A stretch of 64,000 nt of DNA from Cupriavidus sp. WKF15 (lineage in GTDB: Bacteria > Pseudomonadota > Gammaproteobacteria > Burkholderiales > Burkholderiaceae), in contig NZ_CP119572.1 of the NCBI RefSeq assembly GCF_029278605.1, positions 620,001-684,000 of the forward strand, given 5' to 3'. The stretch's first letter is position 1; every line of letters begins with the position of its first letter. Positions 47,050 through 55,563 of the stretch are shown piece after piece. The translations under genes and the position numbers were made by a program. The notes beneath the pieces are model-generated. The model was not told the origin of the DNA. It ran no database searches and saw only the letters and a list, made by a program, of their open reading frames with translations.

Positions 47050-47778
47050 GTGAGCCAGATCGAAGGCAAATTCCTGCAGGGCAAGGTCGCAGTGATCACT
47101 GGAGCGGGCCGCGGCATCGGGTGCGCCATTGCGCTGGCCTATGCCCGGGCCGGCGCGGCAGTGGTTTGCAGTGCTCGACGCGAAGCGGATATTCAAGAAA
47201 CCGCCGCGTTGATTCAAGCAGCGGGCGGCCGGGCTATTGCTCATGTCGCCGATGTGGCGGACTACGCCTCCGTCTCAGTCCTTTTCTGTCGGGCCGAGGA
47301 AGCCTTCGGCGGGGTCGATATTGTCGTCGGGAGCGCGGGTGTAGCCTTGGGACAGGGCAAGATTGCCGATAGTGACCCCGCGCTGTGGCGCAAGACCATC
47401 GATGTCAATCTGATCGGCGCCTACCATACTGCGCACGCCGCCATTCCTTACCTGCGGCGGCGTGGCGGGGGAAAGATCATCATGATCGGCTCCGGCCACA
47501 GGAAGCGGCCTCGGCCTAACTCTTCGGCATACTCGTGCTCGAAGAGCGGACTGTGGATGTTGATTGAGTCCTTGGCGGTGGAACTGGAGGAGGACAACAT
47601 CAGCGTCAATGAATTGATTCCCGGGCCGGTCAAGACAGACTTGACGAGTGGCCTCGCTCTAATACCAAACGAATGGGTCAAGGAGCCCGAAGACGTCGCC
47701 CCGCTTGCATTGTTCCTGGCGAGCTTGCCCGATCGGGGTCCGAGTGCTCAGAGCTTCAGCCTGATGCGGCGTGCCTGA
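47050..47778 (+). CDS. Short-chain dehydrogenase/reductase
   Basis: A 242-residue SDR starting with GTG after AAGGAGAGC. Cofactor motif TGAGRGIGCAIALAYARAG (about residues 18-36), VGSAGVALGQGKIADSDP, active site YSCSKSGLWMLIE (Tyr-x-x-x-Lys about residues 158-162) and PGPVKTDL. The C-terminal MRRA end is shared with the broken duplicate at 35265-35716, confirming a duplication within the island. It is the last gene of the catabolic part. Confidence 0.9.
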   Translation: MSQIEGKFLQGKVAVITGAGRGIGCAIALAYARAGAAVVCSARREADIQETAALIQAAGGRAIAHVADVADYASVSVLFCRAEEAFGGVDIVVGSAGVALGQGKIADSDPALWRKTIDVNLIGAYHTAHAAIPYLRRRGGGKIIMIGSGHRKRPRPNSSAYSCSKSGLWMLIESLAVELEEDNISVNELIPGPVKTDLTSGLALIPNEWVKEPEDVAPLALFLASLPDRGPSAQSFSLMRRA

Positions 47779-48245
47779 GGGAGCGGATTAGTCGCGCTTA
47801 CACAAGATCGAGAGGATCCCCTAACTAGACGGCAGTTCAGCGCCGGCTTCGGCCGTTGACCCTTCCTGAGCCAATGACCGCGCTTCGGCCGACTCGGTCG
47901 TCCGACGGTGTAAGGCTGGATGGCCGAAACTGGCCGACTACGGCCTGACACTGCCCCCCTCAGGTGCTCGCCCCGGACCTGTCCACGTGGGGCCGTAGTC
48001 GACCCGTTGCGGCCCTCCGTGCCACCGTTGACCAATAGGCCGGTAGCAAAAGTACTACAGCCATTCGAGATGACTGGTCACTAGCAAATCCTTGCTGTAG
48101 CAGTCATCTGGTCACAACTTTCTCTTGTGGATCACCCACACAGCCGGAAAGTGTGGCCGTTTGTGCGGGGAGTACTTTAGCCGCTTGCTAGAGAGGCGGT
48201 TTGCTATCGCGTACACTGCGAGATCGGGAACTCCGGGGTCAAAGA
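47779..48245. other. Junction region between catabolic and defence-like cargo, with an inverted repeat
   Basis: No gene seen. Within it, CTACAGC (48055-48061) and AGATGACTG (48068-48076) are mirrored by GCTGTAG (48094-48100) and CAGTCATCT (48101-48109), giving two nested inverted pairs. GGTCAC also occurs after both AGATGACTG and CAGTCATCT. Base composition shifts to lower GC just after. Confidence 0.5.
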
Positions 48246-49037
48246 ATGAAAAGCAGTGAAATCTCGAAGATCGCGCTGAACGATCTTGGCGGAACGGTGG
48301 CGTCTCTAACCGCAGGAATATTCTGCCTATCTGTCTTGTTTGATTACGGCTATCTACAGGCACTCGGTCTTAACTTCGCTGATGTGCCGACCACGATGGC
48401 TGACCATGTCCGAGATGCGTTGCTTTGGGTCCCTTTGGCTCTCACAGCTTTCATCACATACATCTATATGGAGTTGTTCACTCGTCGTATCGAAGGTGGA
48501 CTTACTGAGGAAGAGATAGTTAGGACATCAAAGAACCCGGAGCGTGTTGCTAGGTTCCGGAGGTTGCCCTATAAGTTTTTTGTGATCATTGCAATTGCAA
48601 TAATATTCGCTCACTCACTTTTCGGCGATGCTTTCGCAAAAGGTATGTGGTTTGCCGCGCCGATAATGACATTTGAAATTATTCGGTGGGCATTTTCTCA
48701 TACGGCAGTGGCAGACAGTTTTCATCCGGAATTCCGTCGCGCACTTGTCGTGGTGTTACCAATAAGTTTCTTTATGTACTTCTTTGGGTATGGAAAAGGA
48801 ATCGAACAACTCGCACAAAAACCAAATGTTCAACTAATTTTGACCGATTCATCGCAAGTCATTCCAGTCACCATCCTACGCCAGCTAGATAAGGGAATCT
48901 TGGTGAAGGAGGCAGCCGGCAGCGCAAAGTTTCATCCGTGGGAACAGGTCAGGATGACGTCTCAGGCAATTGACTCCACCGTGGAGCGCAATCGCATATG
49001 TCGATGGTTCAATGTGGCTTGCTCGTTCAAGCCATAG
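48246..49037 (+). CDS. Unknown multi-spanning membrane protein
   Basis: A 263-residue protein I do not recognise. Four or more hydrophobic stretches are visible: VASLTAGIFCLSVLFDYGYL (about 17-36), ALLWVPLALTAFITYIYM (about 58-75), FFVIIAIAIIFAHSLF (about 109-124) and ALVVVLPISFFMYFFGYG (about 166-183). A soluble C-terminal part follows (about 190-263). It is A+T-rich compared with the catabolic genes and stands alone before the abortive-infection-type genes. A role as a membrane effector in a defence system is possible only by position. Confidence 0.7.
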   Translation: MKSSEISKIALNDLGGTVASLTAGIFCLSVLFDYGYLQALGLNFADVPTTMADHVRDALLWVPLALTAFITYIYMELFTRRIEGGLTEEEIVRTSKNPERVARFRRLPYKFFVIIAIAIIFAHSLFGDAFAKGMWFAAPIMTFEIIRWAFSHTAVADSFHPEFRRALVVVLPISFFMYFFGYGKGIEQLAQKPNVQLILTDSSQVIPVTILRQLDKGILVKEAAGSAKFHPWEQVRMTSQAIDSTVERNRICRWFNVACSFKP

Positions 49038-49374
49038 CATCGACTTTTCCCCGATGAATGGGGTAGTCCCACGTTGCGACGACGCGTGAAAAGCGGCAGC
49101 TCTGGCCACTATGACCTGAGAAAAGCCGCCTCGCCGGTGTTCACGGTCTCCCCGTAGCTAACGTGACATCGGACAGTGTCTCAAGCAGCCGGCCTCGGTC
49201 ATGGCCGGCATCAGGGCACCGCAGTCTCTCTGAACGACCCATTTCTGCCCGTTGACCCGGTGTCCGTCAACGACCGCTTCCAAGATACAACGGCTCTCGG
49301 CTCGGTCAGATCATGACACATGATTCGACCGACCGATCATGGGCCTCGCCGAACCACAGTCTGTTCGATGCCAT
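49038..49374. other. Intergenic region without genes
   Basis: The convergent space between the membrane-protein gene and the abortive-infection gene. It contains a Burkholderiales-type noncoding stretch (49240-49310) but no open frame or terminator I can support. Confidence 0.4.
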
Positions 49375-50166
49375 TTAGCGCTGTCGTGCGGTCGCCCGAC
49401 CTTCCAGTGCGCGGATGAACCGGATTGACGCGCCAACGTGGCTGAAGATCAGAACTGCTTCGCTGTGGTTCAGGATCGGGTTATCGTGCGCCAGGCTCTT
49501 GTTGTTACGTACGTCGTTGAACGCCTCCAGGACACTGATGCTGCTGCGCAAGATGCGGTCGGTCATCTCGGACTCGAGCAGACCGGCCGCCCGAACCGCT
49601 TTGACGTACTCGCCCATCAGGCTGTGCAGCGGCTTGTCCCTGTTCACCTCGATGCCGCGGCGCTCGCAGTGTGTACGCAAAAACTTGATCGTGAACACAT
49701 GCAGTCGATCGAGCGCAGTGGCCGGCTCGTTTTGGTCGATCGCCGTCCGGATGTGCTTCGCCGCGGCTTCAAAGTCTAGGTCGTTGACGCTGGCCGTGAA
49801 CGCGTCGACTTCCGGGAGCGGGCTCGCCGAATTCTGGTGGAGCCGGTCGACGATCTTTTGAACGTCGACGAGCAGGGAGTTGTCCATGTCCGCCGGCAAG
49901 CATTCATACTCGCTCGCGTGCTCGATCATCGCGACGAGCACTTTGGCGACGACGTGGTCCGGCTCAATCATCCAAAAGCCGCGCATTCGGTTGGCTTTGG
50001 AACCAGAACTCATATTCGTCCGGTATTTGGCTTCGTCAATGTCGAGCCCTGTGTGCTCTTCGAAGAAAATGGAAAACGTGCGGTCGGAGAAGTCGAGAAC
50101 ATAGCCGTTGTTCATGCCGAGCAGACGTTCGAGTTTTCGTTTTTCAATCGAGGACAGGGTTGCCAT
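49375..50166 (-). CDS. Abortive-infection family protein (Abi_C-like, AbiJ-type N-terminus)
   Basis: A 263-residue protein. The N-terminal part (KLERLLGMNNGYVLDFSDRTF and then MSSGSKANRMRGFWMIEPD) resembles the AbiJ-type domain that precedes Abi_C. The C-terminal region FNDVRNNKSLAHDNPILNHSE (about residues 215-235) matches the Abi_C pattern and contains Arg-x6-His, like HEPN ribonucleases. Such proteins stop growth on phage infection. It is on the minus strand, followed upstream by another HEPN-like gene in the same direction. Confidence 0.78.
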   Translation of the reverse strand: MATLSSIEKRKLERLLGMNNGYVLDFSDRTFSIFFEEHTGLDIDEAKYRTNMSSGSKANRMRGFWMIEPDHVVAKVLVAMIEHASEYECLPADMDNSLLVDVQKIVDRLHQNSASPLPEVDAFTASVNDLDFEAAAKHIRTAIDQNEPATALDRLHVFTIKFLRTHCERRGIEVNRDKPLHSLMGEYVKAVRAAGLLESEMTDRILRSSISVLEAFNDVRNNKSLAHDNPILNHSEAVLIFSHVGASIRFIRALEGRATARQR

Positions 50167-50270
50167 GTTGTTCGCTCTGGGTAGGTCGGTCTGTCAGCGA
50201 TTGTACCGAGGAGCAGTAGCTCGGCTTGGCATCTGGCAACGGCGACCCCGAATGGAGCCAAAGGCTGCGG

Positions 50271-50813
50271 TCATCCGGCTTCAACTGCGTCTTGCCGGGA
50301 TGAATCTTTGGATGGCATCGGAATGATGGCCCGACGGTCGTCGGACACAACACGGTCGTAGCGCTGCACGAACGTCGTCATCTTCTCCGGGTGTTCGTTG
50401 TACGACACGATCCACCGCTGGATCGCAGCCGCGACCGCTTCAATGAGTTTGCTAATGTTGATGTACTTCGTGAGCGGATCGGCGCTCGGCGGGTAGCCTT
50501 GGGCGCCGACGTAGGGTGTCAACTTCGCCACCTTGCCGGCGGCCACTTTCCGAGACTCAAGATTGGACATGTGCAGCAGGCTGTTGCGGAACTCCCACAG
50601 TTCCTCGGGCGTTGCATCTGCCGGATCCGGGTCGGCGAAAGTTCGCAGCCAATCGACGAACACCGGCGTCTCACGCGGTGGACGATCGCCGAACTCGACG
50701 TAAGCGATGGTGTCGAGGAACGACATTAGCAGTTTCAGGCATGAGATGAAGTGCTGGTTGTTGTACAGCAGCCGTATGGCTTTGAAGTAGTCGTTGTTGA
50801 TAAGCGCGGACAT
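50271..50813 (-). CDS. HEPN-like small protein of unknown function
   Basis: A protein of about 180 residues, all helical in appearance. It contains EEWEFRNSLLHMSN-like text, read here as LWEFRNSLLHMSNLE (about residue 80), where Arg-x4-His fits the HEPN active site. It lies about 105 bases upstream of the abortive-infection gene in the same direction, so the two could be one unit. ATG at 50813 is chosen; a TTG at 50828 is possible. Known family not recognised with certainty. Confidence 0.6.
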   Translation of the reverse strand: MSALINNDYFKAIRLLYNNQHFISCLKLLMSFLDTIAYVEFGDRPPRETPVFVDWLRTFADPDPADATPEELWEFRNSLLHMSNLESRKVAAGKVAKLTPYVGAQGYPPSADPLTKYINISKLIEAVAAAIQRWIVSYNEHPEKMTTFVQRYDRVVSDDRRAIIPMPSKDSSRQDAVEAG

Positions 50814-51231
50814 GTTGAACGTTCGCAACTGTCTACCTGCCGGCGCGGGTTCTGGCTGGTTTCATCGCGCGTGGCAGTCGAATGATGTTGACGTGTCGCT
50901 TGAATGTACGGCGCGCGCGGTCGTGGGTCCGCTATCCGATTGAACCTGACGTTCGAGTACCATTCCAGGAGCTCAAGCAAATGACTGGAAGTGGCCGCAT
51001 GCGGCCAGCCGGATGTTCCTCGCGGACCGACCCCCGTAGGGCAGAAGGCGACCCGCTGCATTTAGGCGCTCAAAATGGGAACAGTCACCGATCTTAGTCT
51101 CGACCATGACCTGGAGACGACGGGCGCGGTACCGGCTATGACGTGATTCTGTGGGTTGAGCAGGCCGTCGCCCTGGGTGGCGTTGTCGCGTGCTAGATTC
51201 CTGAATCTCATATATTCCTTTGCGTGCTCCG

Positions 51232-52191
51232 ATGACGAATGATCGAAAGGCGCAGGCCCGCATGAAACTCTACGACGAACTCCGGTCTGCGTGCCTAGAG
51301 CATCTGTCGGGCAAGCAGGTTAGCTCCGTCGCCTCCCAGCTAAGAAGCCTTTTCCTCTCTGACGCCGTCTTCCGGATGTTGAACGAGGCGAGGCGTATCG
51401 AAGAAGGGAGGGCCGTCAGTGGCGTAGCGTGGCGCCTGACGGCCGCAGGTCATGCATCGCTGCTTGCCACTGGAATCAGGCGGCTAGTCGATAAAGACAA
51501 GCGCGCGGGTTCACTGGCAGGAATCATTGCGCGTTTGCGCGGCGGCCATGAGCTTCTGACGCGGCGTCACTATGTCGAGGCTGGCGGCGATCCGTACGAT
51601 TGGGAGGCGGACAAGGAGAAGTATCTACGCGAAGTCGTCGAGGCCGGGGTCGATAACACGGGCGCGGTTCACCGCGGCCACATCGATTGGGTTCACTCGC
51701 AGTTCAAGCATCAGCGATTCGACCAACTATGCGACGGCGAAGGGCGTGATCCTTCGCAGTTAATCAGCCTATTGGTTCTGGACAAGCTGTCCGCAGCGCT
51801 GAAGTCCGATGCGATCCGCCGCGTGACGACGTACACGGACAAAGTGATTGCTCACGCTGAGCATCTCACCGATGGCATTGAGCTCCCGACCTACAACGAC
51901 ATCGACGAGTCGCTGAGAATCCTCTGCCAAGTCTGCAACTTTATCTCGACCGCGATCTTCTATGATAGCGACCGCTCTCAAGTAGTCGCAACGCCGCAGT
52001 ACAACGTAACGCAGCACCTTGATGCACCGCTTGCGCTCAGCACGACGTTGCCCGACCTGCAGCAGTTCTGGGCGGACTACTCCCGAGAGCGCGATGGGTG
52101 GAGCAGTGCGAAGAGTGGGTACGATCAGCAGTTCCTAGTGTCGCAGCCAGTCGCTGACGACGAACCGGAGGCCCAGGCAGGGTCGTCCTGA
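51232..52191 (+). CDS. AbiU2/HEPN-like protein
   Basis: A helical protein of about 319 residues. The central part, TTYTDKVIAHAEHLTDGIELPTYNDI in short segments (about residues 204-229), resembles HEPN_AbiU2 proteins, in which a Lys-x-Ile-x-His-x pattern is common. It faces the DUF4238 gene, and the two overlap tail to tail by 67 bases. ATG at 51232 is used; no clear ribosome site decides between it, 51220 and 51262. A defence role is inferred from family and neighbours. Confidence 0.6.
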   Translation: MTNDRKAQARMKLYDELRSACLEHLSGKQVSSVASQLRSLFLSDAVFRMLNEARRIEEGRAVSGVAWRLTAAGHASLLATGIRRLVDKDKRAGSLAGIIARLRGGHELLTRRHYVEAGGDPYDWEADKEKYLREVVEAGVDNTGAVHRGHIDWVHSQFKHQRFDQLCDGEGRDPSQLISLLVLDKLSAALKSDAIRRVTTYTDKVIAHAEHLTDGIELPTYNDIDESLRILCQVCNFISTAIFYDSDRSQVVATPQYNVTQHLDAPLALSTTLPDLQQFWADYSRERDGWSSAKSGYDQQFLVSQPVADDEPEAQAGSS

Positions 52192-53219
52192 TCGATTTTC
52201 ACAGGTGGCGATCGGTGGGGCAGGACCCGTTGCACGAATGCAAGGGCGCCGTCTTCAGTTGGGAACCGGCCGACGACATGCTTCGGAGCGCGTCTCGTTT
52301 TCGCGAGCTGAAGCCGTTCCACCAAGCGTCGTAGGCCGTCGTCATCGCCACTGATGATGTATCGGTCGGCGTTTAGCGCTAGCACGTCGTTCATGTGGTC
52401 CACCTGCTCCGGGCGTGCGATACCAGTGCCTCGGCGTCCCTTATTGCCGGTCAGCGAGATCAGGCAGGTAGCCGTCAGTGGGAAAAGAATCATGGCCTCG
52501 TCTGAACCGAAGCCAACGTGGTTGTCGCCGAAGCGGGATTCCAACACCACAGGCGAGTCGGAGGTCACGTACCGCGATTGAGGATCGATTGGTCTGATAA
52601 TCTGCAGATCTCTGTGTATCAGCGAGTCGACGGTTGCCTGCCACAGGCGGAGGTTGTCCATTAGAGCCGCTTGTGGATCCACTTCGATATCGTACTGGCC
52701 ACCGCGAACGAACTTCACGAGCCCCTCTGCCTCCGCTAGAAGTTCGTCTTGCGTGCGGTGTTGCCCCTTGTCGCGGTACATAGCGGCGAGCAGCTTCATC
52801 GTCCGCTCCACGGATTCTGTGGCGACCTGAGCTACGACATCAACGAAGCCGGCCTTCACTCGCTTCGCCTCGGTCATAGCGCCAGGTGTTCGTAACTCCG
52901 CGAAGCTGATGAAGCTGATCAAGAACTCCACATCGGTATCCGTATAGCCCTTTGCGGCTTCGAATCGAGGGATTGCGTCCGCCAGCCCGGCTTCGACCTG
53001 CGAGAGCATCTCTTCAATCTCATATCGCCGGCGCCCTTGTTCGTCCTCGAAGGTATATATATGCGTTTCTAGACCAGTGTTCTCCACCGTCTGACGCCTC
53101 GTGTTCCCGGTATGACGATTAAATACGGCTACTCCCCCCTCGGTAGCGAACCCCTTCTGGTACATGCGGGGCAGGTAGTGCTGTCTCTTAGGCCCTTGCA
53201 GTTTTGGTGTGCGGTCCAT
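52125..53219 (-). CDS. DUF4238 domain protein
   Basis: A protein of about 364 residues with the N-terminal hallmark PKRQHYLPRMYQKGFATEGG of DUF4238. It is followed by VAVFNRHTG and, near the middle, YVTSDSPVVLESRFGD, another conserved spot. The family function is not established, although it often sits in variable islands with defence genes. The start at 53219 has GGGAAG 7 bases upstream; the frame is open to 53285. Its tail overlaps the convergent AbiU2-like gene by 67 bases, which is unusual and suggests they arrived together. The following 365 bases (53220-53584) show no gene. Confidence 0.75.
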   Translation of the reverse strand: MDRTPKLQGPKRQHYLPRMYQKGFATEGGVAVFNRHTGNTRRQTVENTGLETHIYTFEDEQGRRRYEIEEMLSQVEAGLADAIPRFEAAKGYTDTDVEFLISFISFAELRTPGAMTEAKRVKAGFVDVVAQVATESVERTMKLLAAMYRDKGQHRTQDELLAEAEGLVKFVRGGQYDIEVDPQAALMDNLRLWQATVDSLIHRDLQIIRPIDPQSRYVTSDSPVVLESRFGDNHVGFGSDEAMILFPLTATCLISLTGNKGRRGTGIARPEQVDHMNDVLALNADRYIISGDDDGLRRLVERLQLAKTRRAPKHVVGRFPTEDGALAFVQRVLPHRSPPVKIDQDDPAWASGSSSATGCDTRNC

Positions 53220-53584
53220 GTCTGTCTTCCCAATGCTATGCCATTGTCTGGGCTGAGCGAGGCATCGTTTCGAAACATACGGCATTCCAGCATACTTAGC
53301 GCCTTAGTCGAGGCTTCACAACGGTGCAGCCGATTGACCTCTACTGCTCGAGCTGTGTGCAATCTAGACGAGAATGTCGAGGGCTATTCCTGGCCGGATT
53401 TCGCTGGCGGCCACCCCGTTAGCCGCAGTGTCTTGAAGGGCGCGTGAACGGAATTTGTTAGCGGTACGCGTGCCCCTTAGGCTCAAGCTTCCACGCAAAT
53501 TGAGTCGACCCAGTGATGGGAGAGGCGTACTGGCAGGTTGAAAGGCAAGAGGGCAAGGGGCTTCATTTTTGGGGCGCCTTTTGG

Positions 53585-53914
53585 TCAGGTCCGCGAAGAC
53601 GGCCGGTTCTCCACGATGTGCCCAATTTCCTTCTTCTCAGTCCTAGTTAGATGTGGCCAAGCGAGAAGAAACTCCGCGAGTTCGTCCTGGTCGCAATACA
53701 AATAGGCTGTTGGGACTTTCAGCACTGCTGCAAGCTTTCTTGCGATTTCGAACGACGGTTCGTGTACGCCCGTTTCATACCGGCTGATACGAGCGCTGGC
53801 AGTAGTTTCGTCCAGGCCGATAGCGACGCCCAGCTTATCTTGGGGAATGCGGGCAAGCCGCCTTGCTCGACGCAGGCGGCGCCCGAATACGGTGATCGGC
53901 TCCGTTTTTCCCAT
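53585..53914 (-). CDS. XRE-family transcriptional regulator
   Basis: A 109-residue helix-turn-helix protein. Residues 11-65 hold LRRARRLARIPQDKLGVAIG and ISRYETGVHEPSFEIARKLA, the typical Cro/C1 fold, followed by VPTAYLYCDQDELAEFLLAW. The start at 53914 is chosen because it begins the conserved domain and because two operator-like palindromes lie directly upstream, one overlapping the ribosome-site region. It is probably self-repressing. It may control the neighbouring plus-strand gene at 54209 or the defence-like genes. Confidence 0.82.
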   Translation of the reverse strand: MGKTEPITVFGRRLRRARRLARIPQDKLGVAIGLDETTASARISRYETGVHEPSFEIARKLAAVLKVPTAYLYCDQDELAEFLLAWPHLTRTEKKEIGHIVENRPSSRT

Positions 53915-53915
53915 C

Positions 53916-53963
53916 CTGCGAATATCGTAGATTCGACATTGCGTTTCCCTACGAAATTCGTAG
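53916..53963. promoter_or_regulatory. Two tandem operators of the XRE regulator
   Basis: CTACGAAATTCGTAG (53949-53963) is a perfect 15-base palindrome. CTGCGAATATCGTAG (53916-53930) is a close variant. Centres are 33 bases apart, about three helical turns, and the second abuts the start codon. Confidence 0.7.
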
Positions 53964-54208
53964 AATCTAAGCTGTGAAAGCGAAGACCGACTTCGCTCGG
54001 CTGCGCCTCCGGTTTGGAGGCTTGTGCTCTCCAAGGCGTGGGCAAGGCTCTGGCGCAACCGTTCGCGCCCAAAAGCGCAGCCACGCACTCCGAGCATTCA
54101 TCTAATACGCGCGCAAGTCCGAATAGGTAGTTTGGACTCCTGGAGACCTGATTTTCGGAAGAAGGGTTGCCTCGCGCGCGAAGTAAGAACTTCTTGAACG
54201 GTAGCGGC

Positions 54209-54796
54209 ATGGAAAAACGAGCAACGGAAACGAGTGATGCCCCCGGACTTGCTGGCAAGGCGAGTCACTACGCCGAGAACGCGGCTCAGAGCCGTGGAGG
54301 AGTAGTTACCGATATCCCGCCGGTGGTTAGTCCTCTGGGCAGAGCAGTATGCCGTCATCCAGTCGAGCTGATTTACCACTGGGCACGCTTCGGATTTCCG
54401 GTATACGCAGTCGAAGACGTTGATGATCGGGATGCTTGGTTCTTCTCCAACGACCTGCAGGAAGCAGCTGCAATTGGATTCAAGTGGCTCGACAACCAAT
54501 GTGCCCTGGAGCAGACTTCTTTTGTATTGCACGGGAAGGTCGTCTACGGCTATATCGCTCGTGGGGCTAAGGACGATGGGGACCTTGACACATGTCTCTA
54601 CCGCAGAGAGATCTGGGATGCTGCAGGTGCTGATATGAATGAAGCCGCGACACCGGAAATTTTGACCTGTGTAAGGAAGGAAATATTTAAATATTTCGCG
54701 CTTCGAGGAGGCCCGTTTTTTCTGCTTGATTTTTCCAAACCAGCAAACGTGGCAGCGTATTTCGCCGAGTGGGCGGCATGGCTGGATGTTGGATGA
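54209..54796 (+). CDS. Unknown protein
   Basis: A 195-residue soluble protein I do not recognise. It has a polar N-terminus and segments such as AVCRHPVELIYHWARFGFPVY and REIWDAAGADMNEAATPE. There are no membrane stretches or known motifs. It is on the plus strand, divergent from the XRE gene and convergent with the exonuclease gene, 18 bases from its end. ATG at 54209 is a choice; the frame is open to 54167. Confidence 0.55.
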   Translation: MEKRATETSDAPGLAGKASHYAENAAQSRGGVVTDIPPVVSPLGRAVCRHPVELIYHWARFGFPVYAVEDVDDRDAWFFSNDLQEAAAIGFKWLDNQCALEQTSFVLHGKVVYGYIARGAKDDGDLDTCLYRREIWDAAGADMNEAATPEILTCVRKEIFKYFALRGGPFFLLDFSKPANVAAYFAEWAAWLDVG

Positions 54797-54814
54797 AATA
54801 GCGAAAACAATGAG

Positions 54815-55321
54815 CTAGCGAAACGCAAAAGCATTGGCGCGAGCGTCGTACAGCGCGTGATGCTCGCCGCCATGTGTCGCGACGTGCTTCGCGAAGCGTT
54901 CGGCATCGATCTTCAAAAACACGTTCTCATGCTTCCACCCGCGCGGCAACCCTCCCCCGAGCAAATGGGTGACAAGCTCGTAATCACAGTTGGAGTCATA
55001 GCAGAGAACAGGCTTGGGCTTGAGCGGTACATTCAAAAGCCACGCCCATAGTTGTTCGCTGAGCTTTGCCAGCGACATGGACCGGCCTGGAAATTGACCG
55101 AGTTGAGGCAGCACGACGTCGCGCACGAAGTCATTGCACAATGACAACTCAAAGTCCGAAGACTCCCCATAGAACTCGCGTCCATCCTCCCCCACAATTG
55201 CCACACTAATGAGTTGGCTAGCCTTAAAGTCAGTGAATTCTGTATCAATAAAGTAGCGTGTTTTCCACGGGCTACGCGGCAGTCTGACAGGGAGTGCTTC
55301 GCCCAGATCATCTCTTGTCAC
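54815..55321 (-). CDS. DEDDh-type 3'-5' exonuclease
   Basis: A 168-residue nuclease. Catalytic residues are in order: YFIDTEFTDF (Asp-x-Glu, about residues 25-27), CYDSNCDYEL (Asp, about residue 108) and HHALYDARANAFA (His and Asp, about residues 155-159). This is the DEDDh pattern of RNase T/DnaQ-like enzymes that trim RNA or DNA ends. GTG at 55321 has AAGGAG 7 bases upstream. It lies 2 bases after the small gene at 55324, in one unit that reads inward from the island's right end. Confidence 0.85.
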   Translation of the reverse strand: MTRDDLGEALPVRLPRSPWKTRYFIDTEFTDFKASQLISVAIVGEDGREFYGESSDFELSLCNDFVRDVVLPQLGQFPGRSMSLAKLSEQLWAWLLNVPLKPKPVLCYDSNCDYELVTHLLGGGLPRGWKHENVFLKIDAERFAKHVATHGGEHHALYDARANAFAFR

Positions 55322-55323
55322 CT

Positions 55324-55563
55324 CTAGCTCCTTGTTGGGTACCCGCTTGCGATCTCATAGGGCGCCACGTTGTTCTCGTCGTAGACAGAGCGCCAAAGCG
55401 CCGCAGTATGTTTGACTGTCAATCTCTCAACAGAAGTAAATGCCCCGAGGAATACTTCTTGAGGAGTTGTTGCAGGTGGGCCATTGCAGTCCAGCTGAAC
55501 CTTGGCGTATAAGGATGGAGCAGCTCGCTCGTACAATTTTTTGACGCGAGCGTAGTTATCCAA
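55324..55563 (-). CDS. Small unknown protein at the island's right end
   Basis: A 79-residue protein of unknown type (KKLYERAAPSLYAKVQLD and others). The only usable start is TTG at 55563, because a TAG lies 9 bases before it in frame. That TTG overlaps the stop of the truncated host ybaK (TTGGATAA), so translation may be re-started by ribosomes finishing the ybaK fragment. It is followed directly by the exonuclease gene. Confidence 0.5.
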   Translation of the reverse strand: MDNYARVKKLYERAAPSLYAKVQLDCNGPPATTPQEVFLGAFTSVERLTVKHTAALWRSVYDENNVAPYEIASGYPTRS

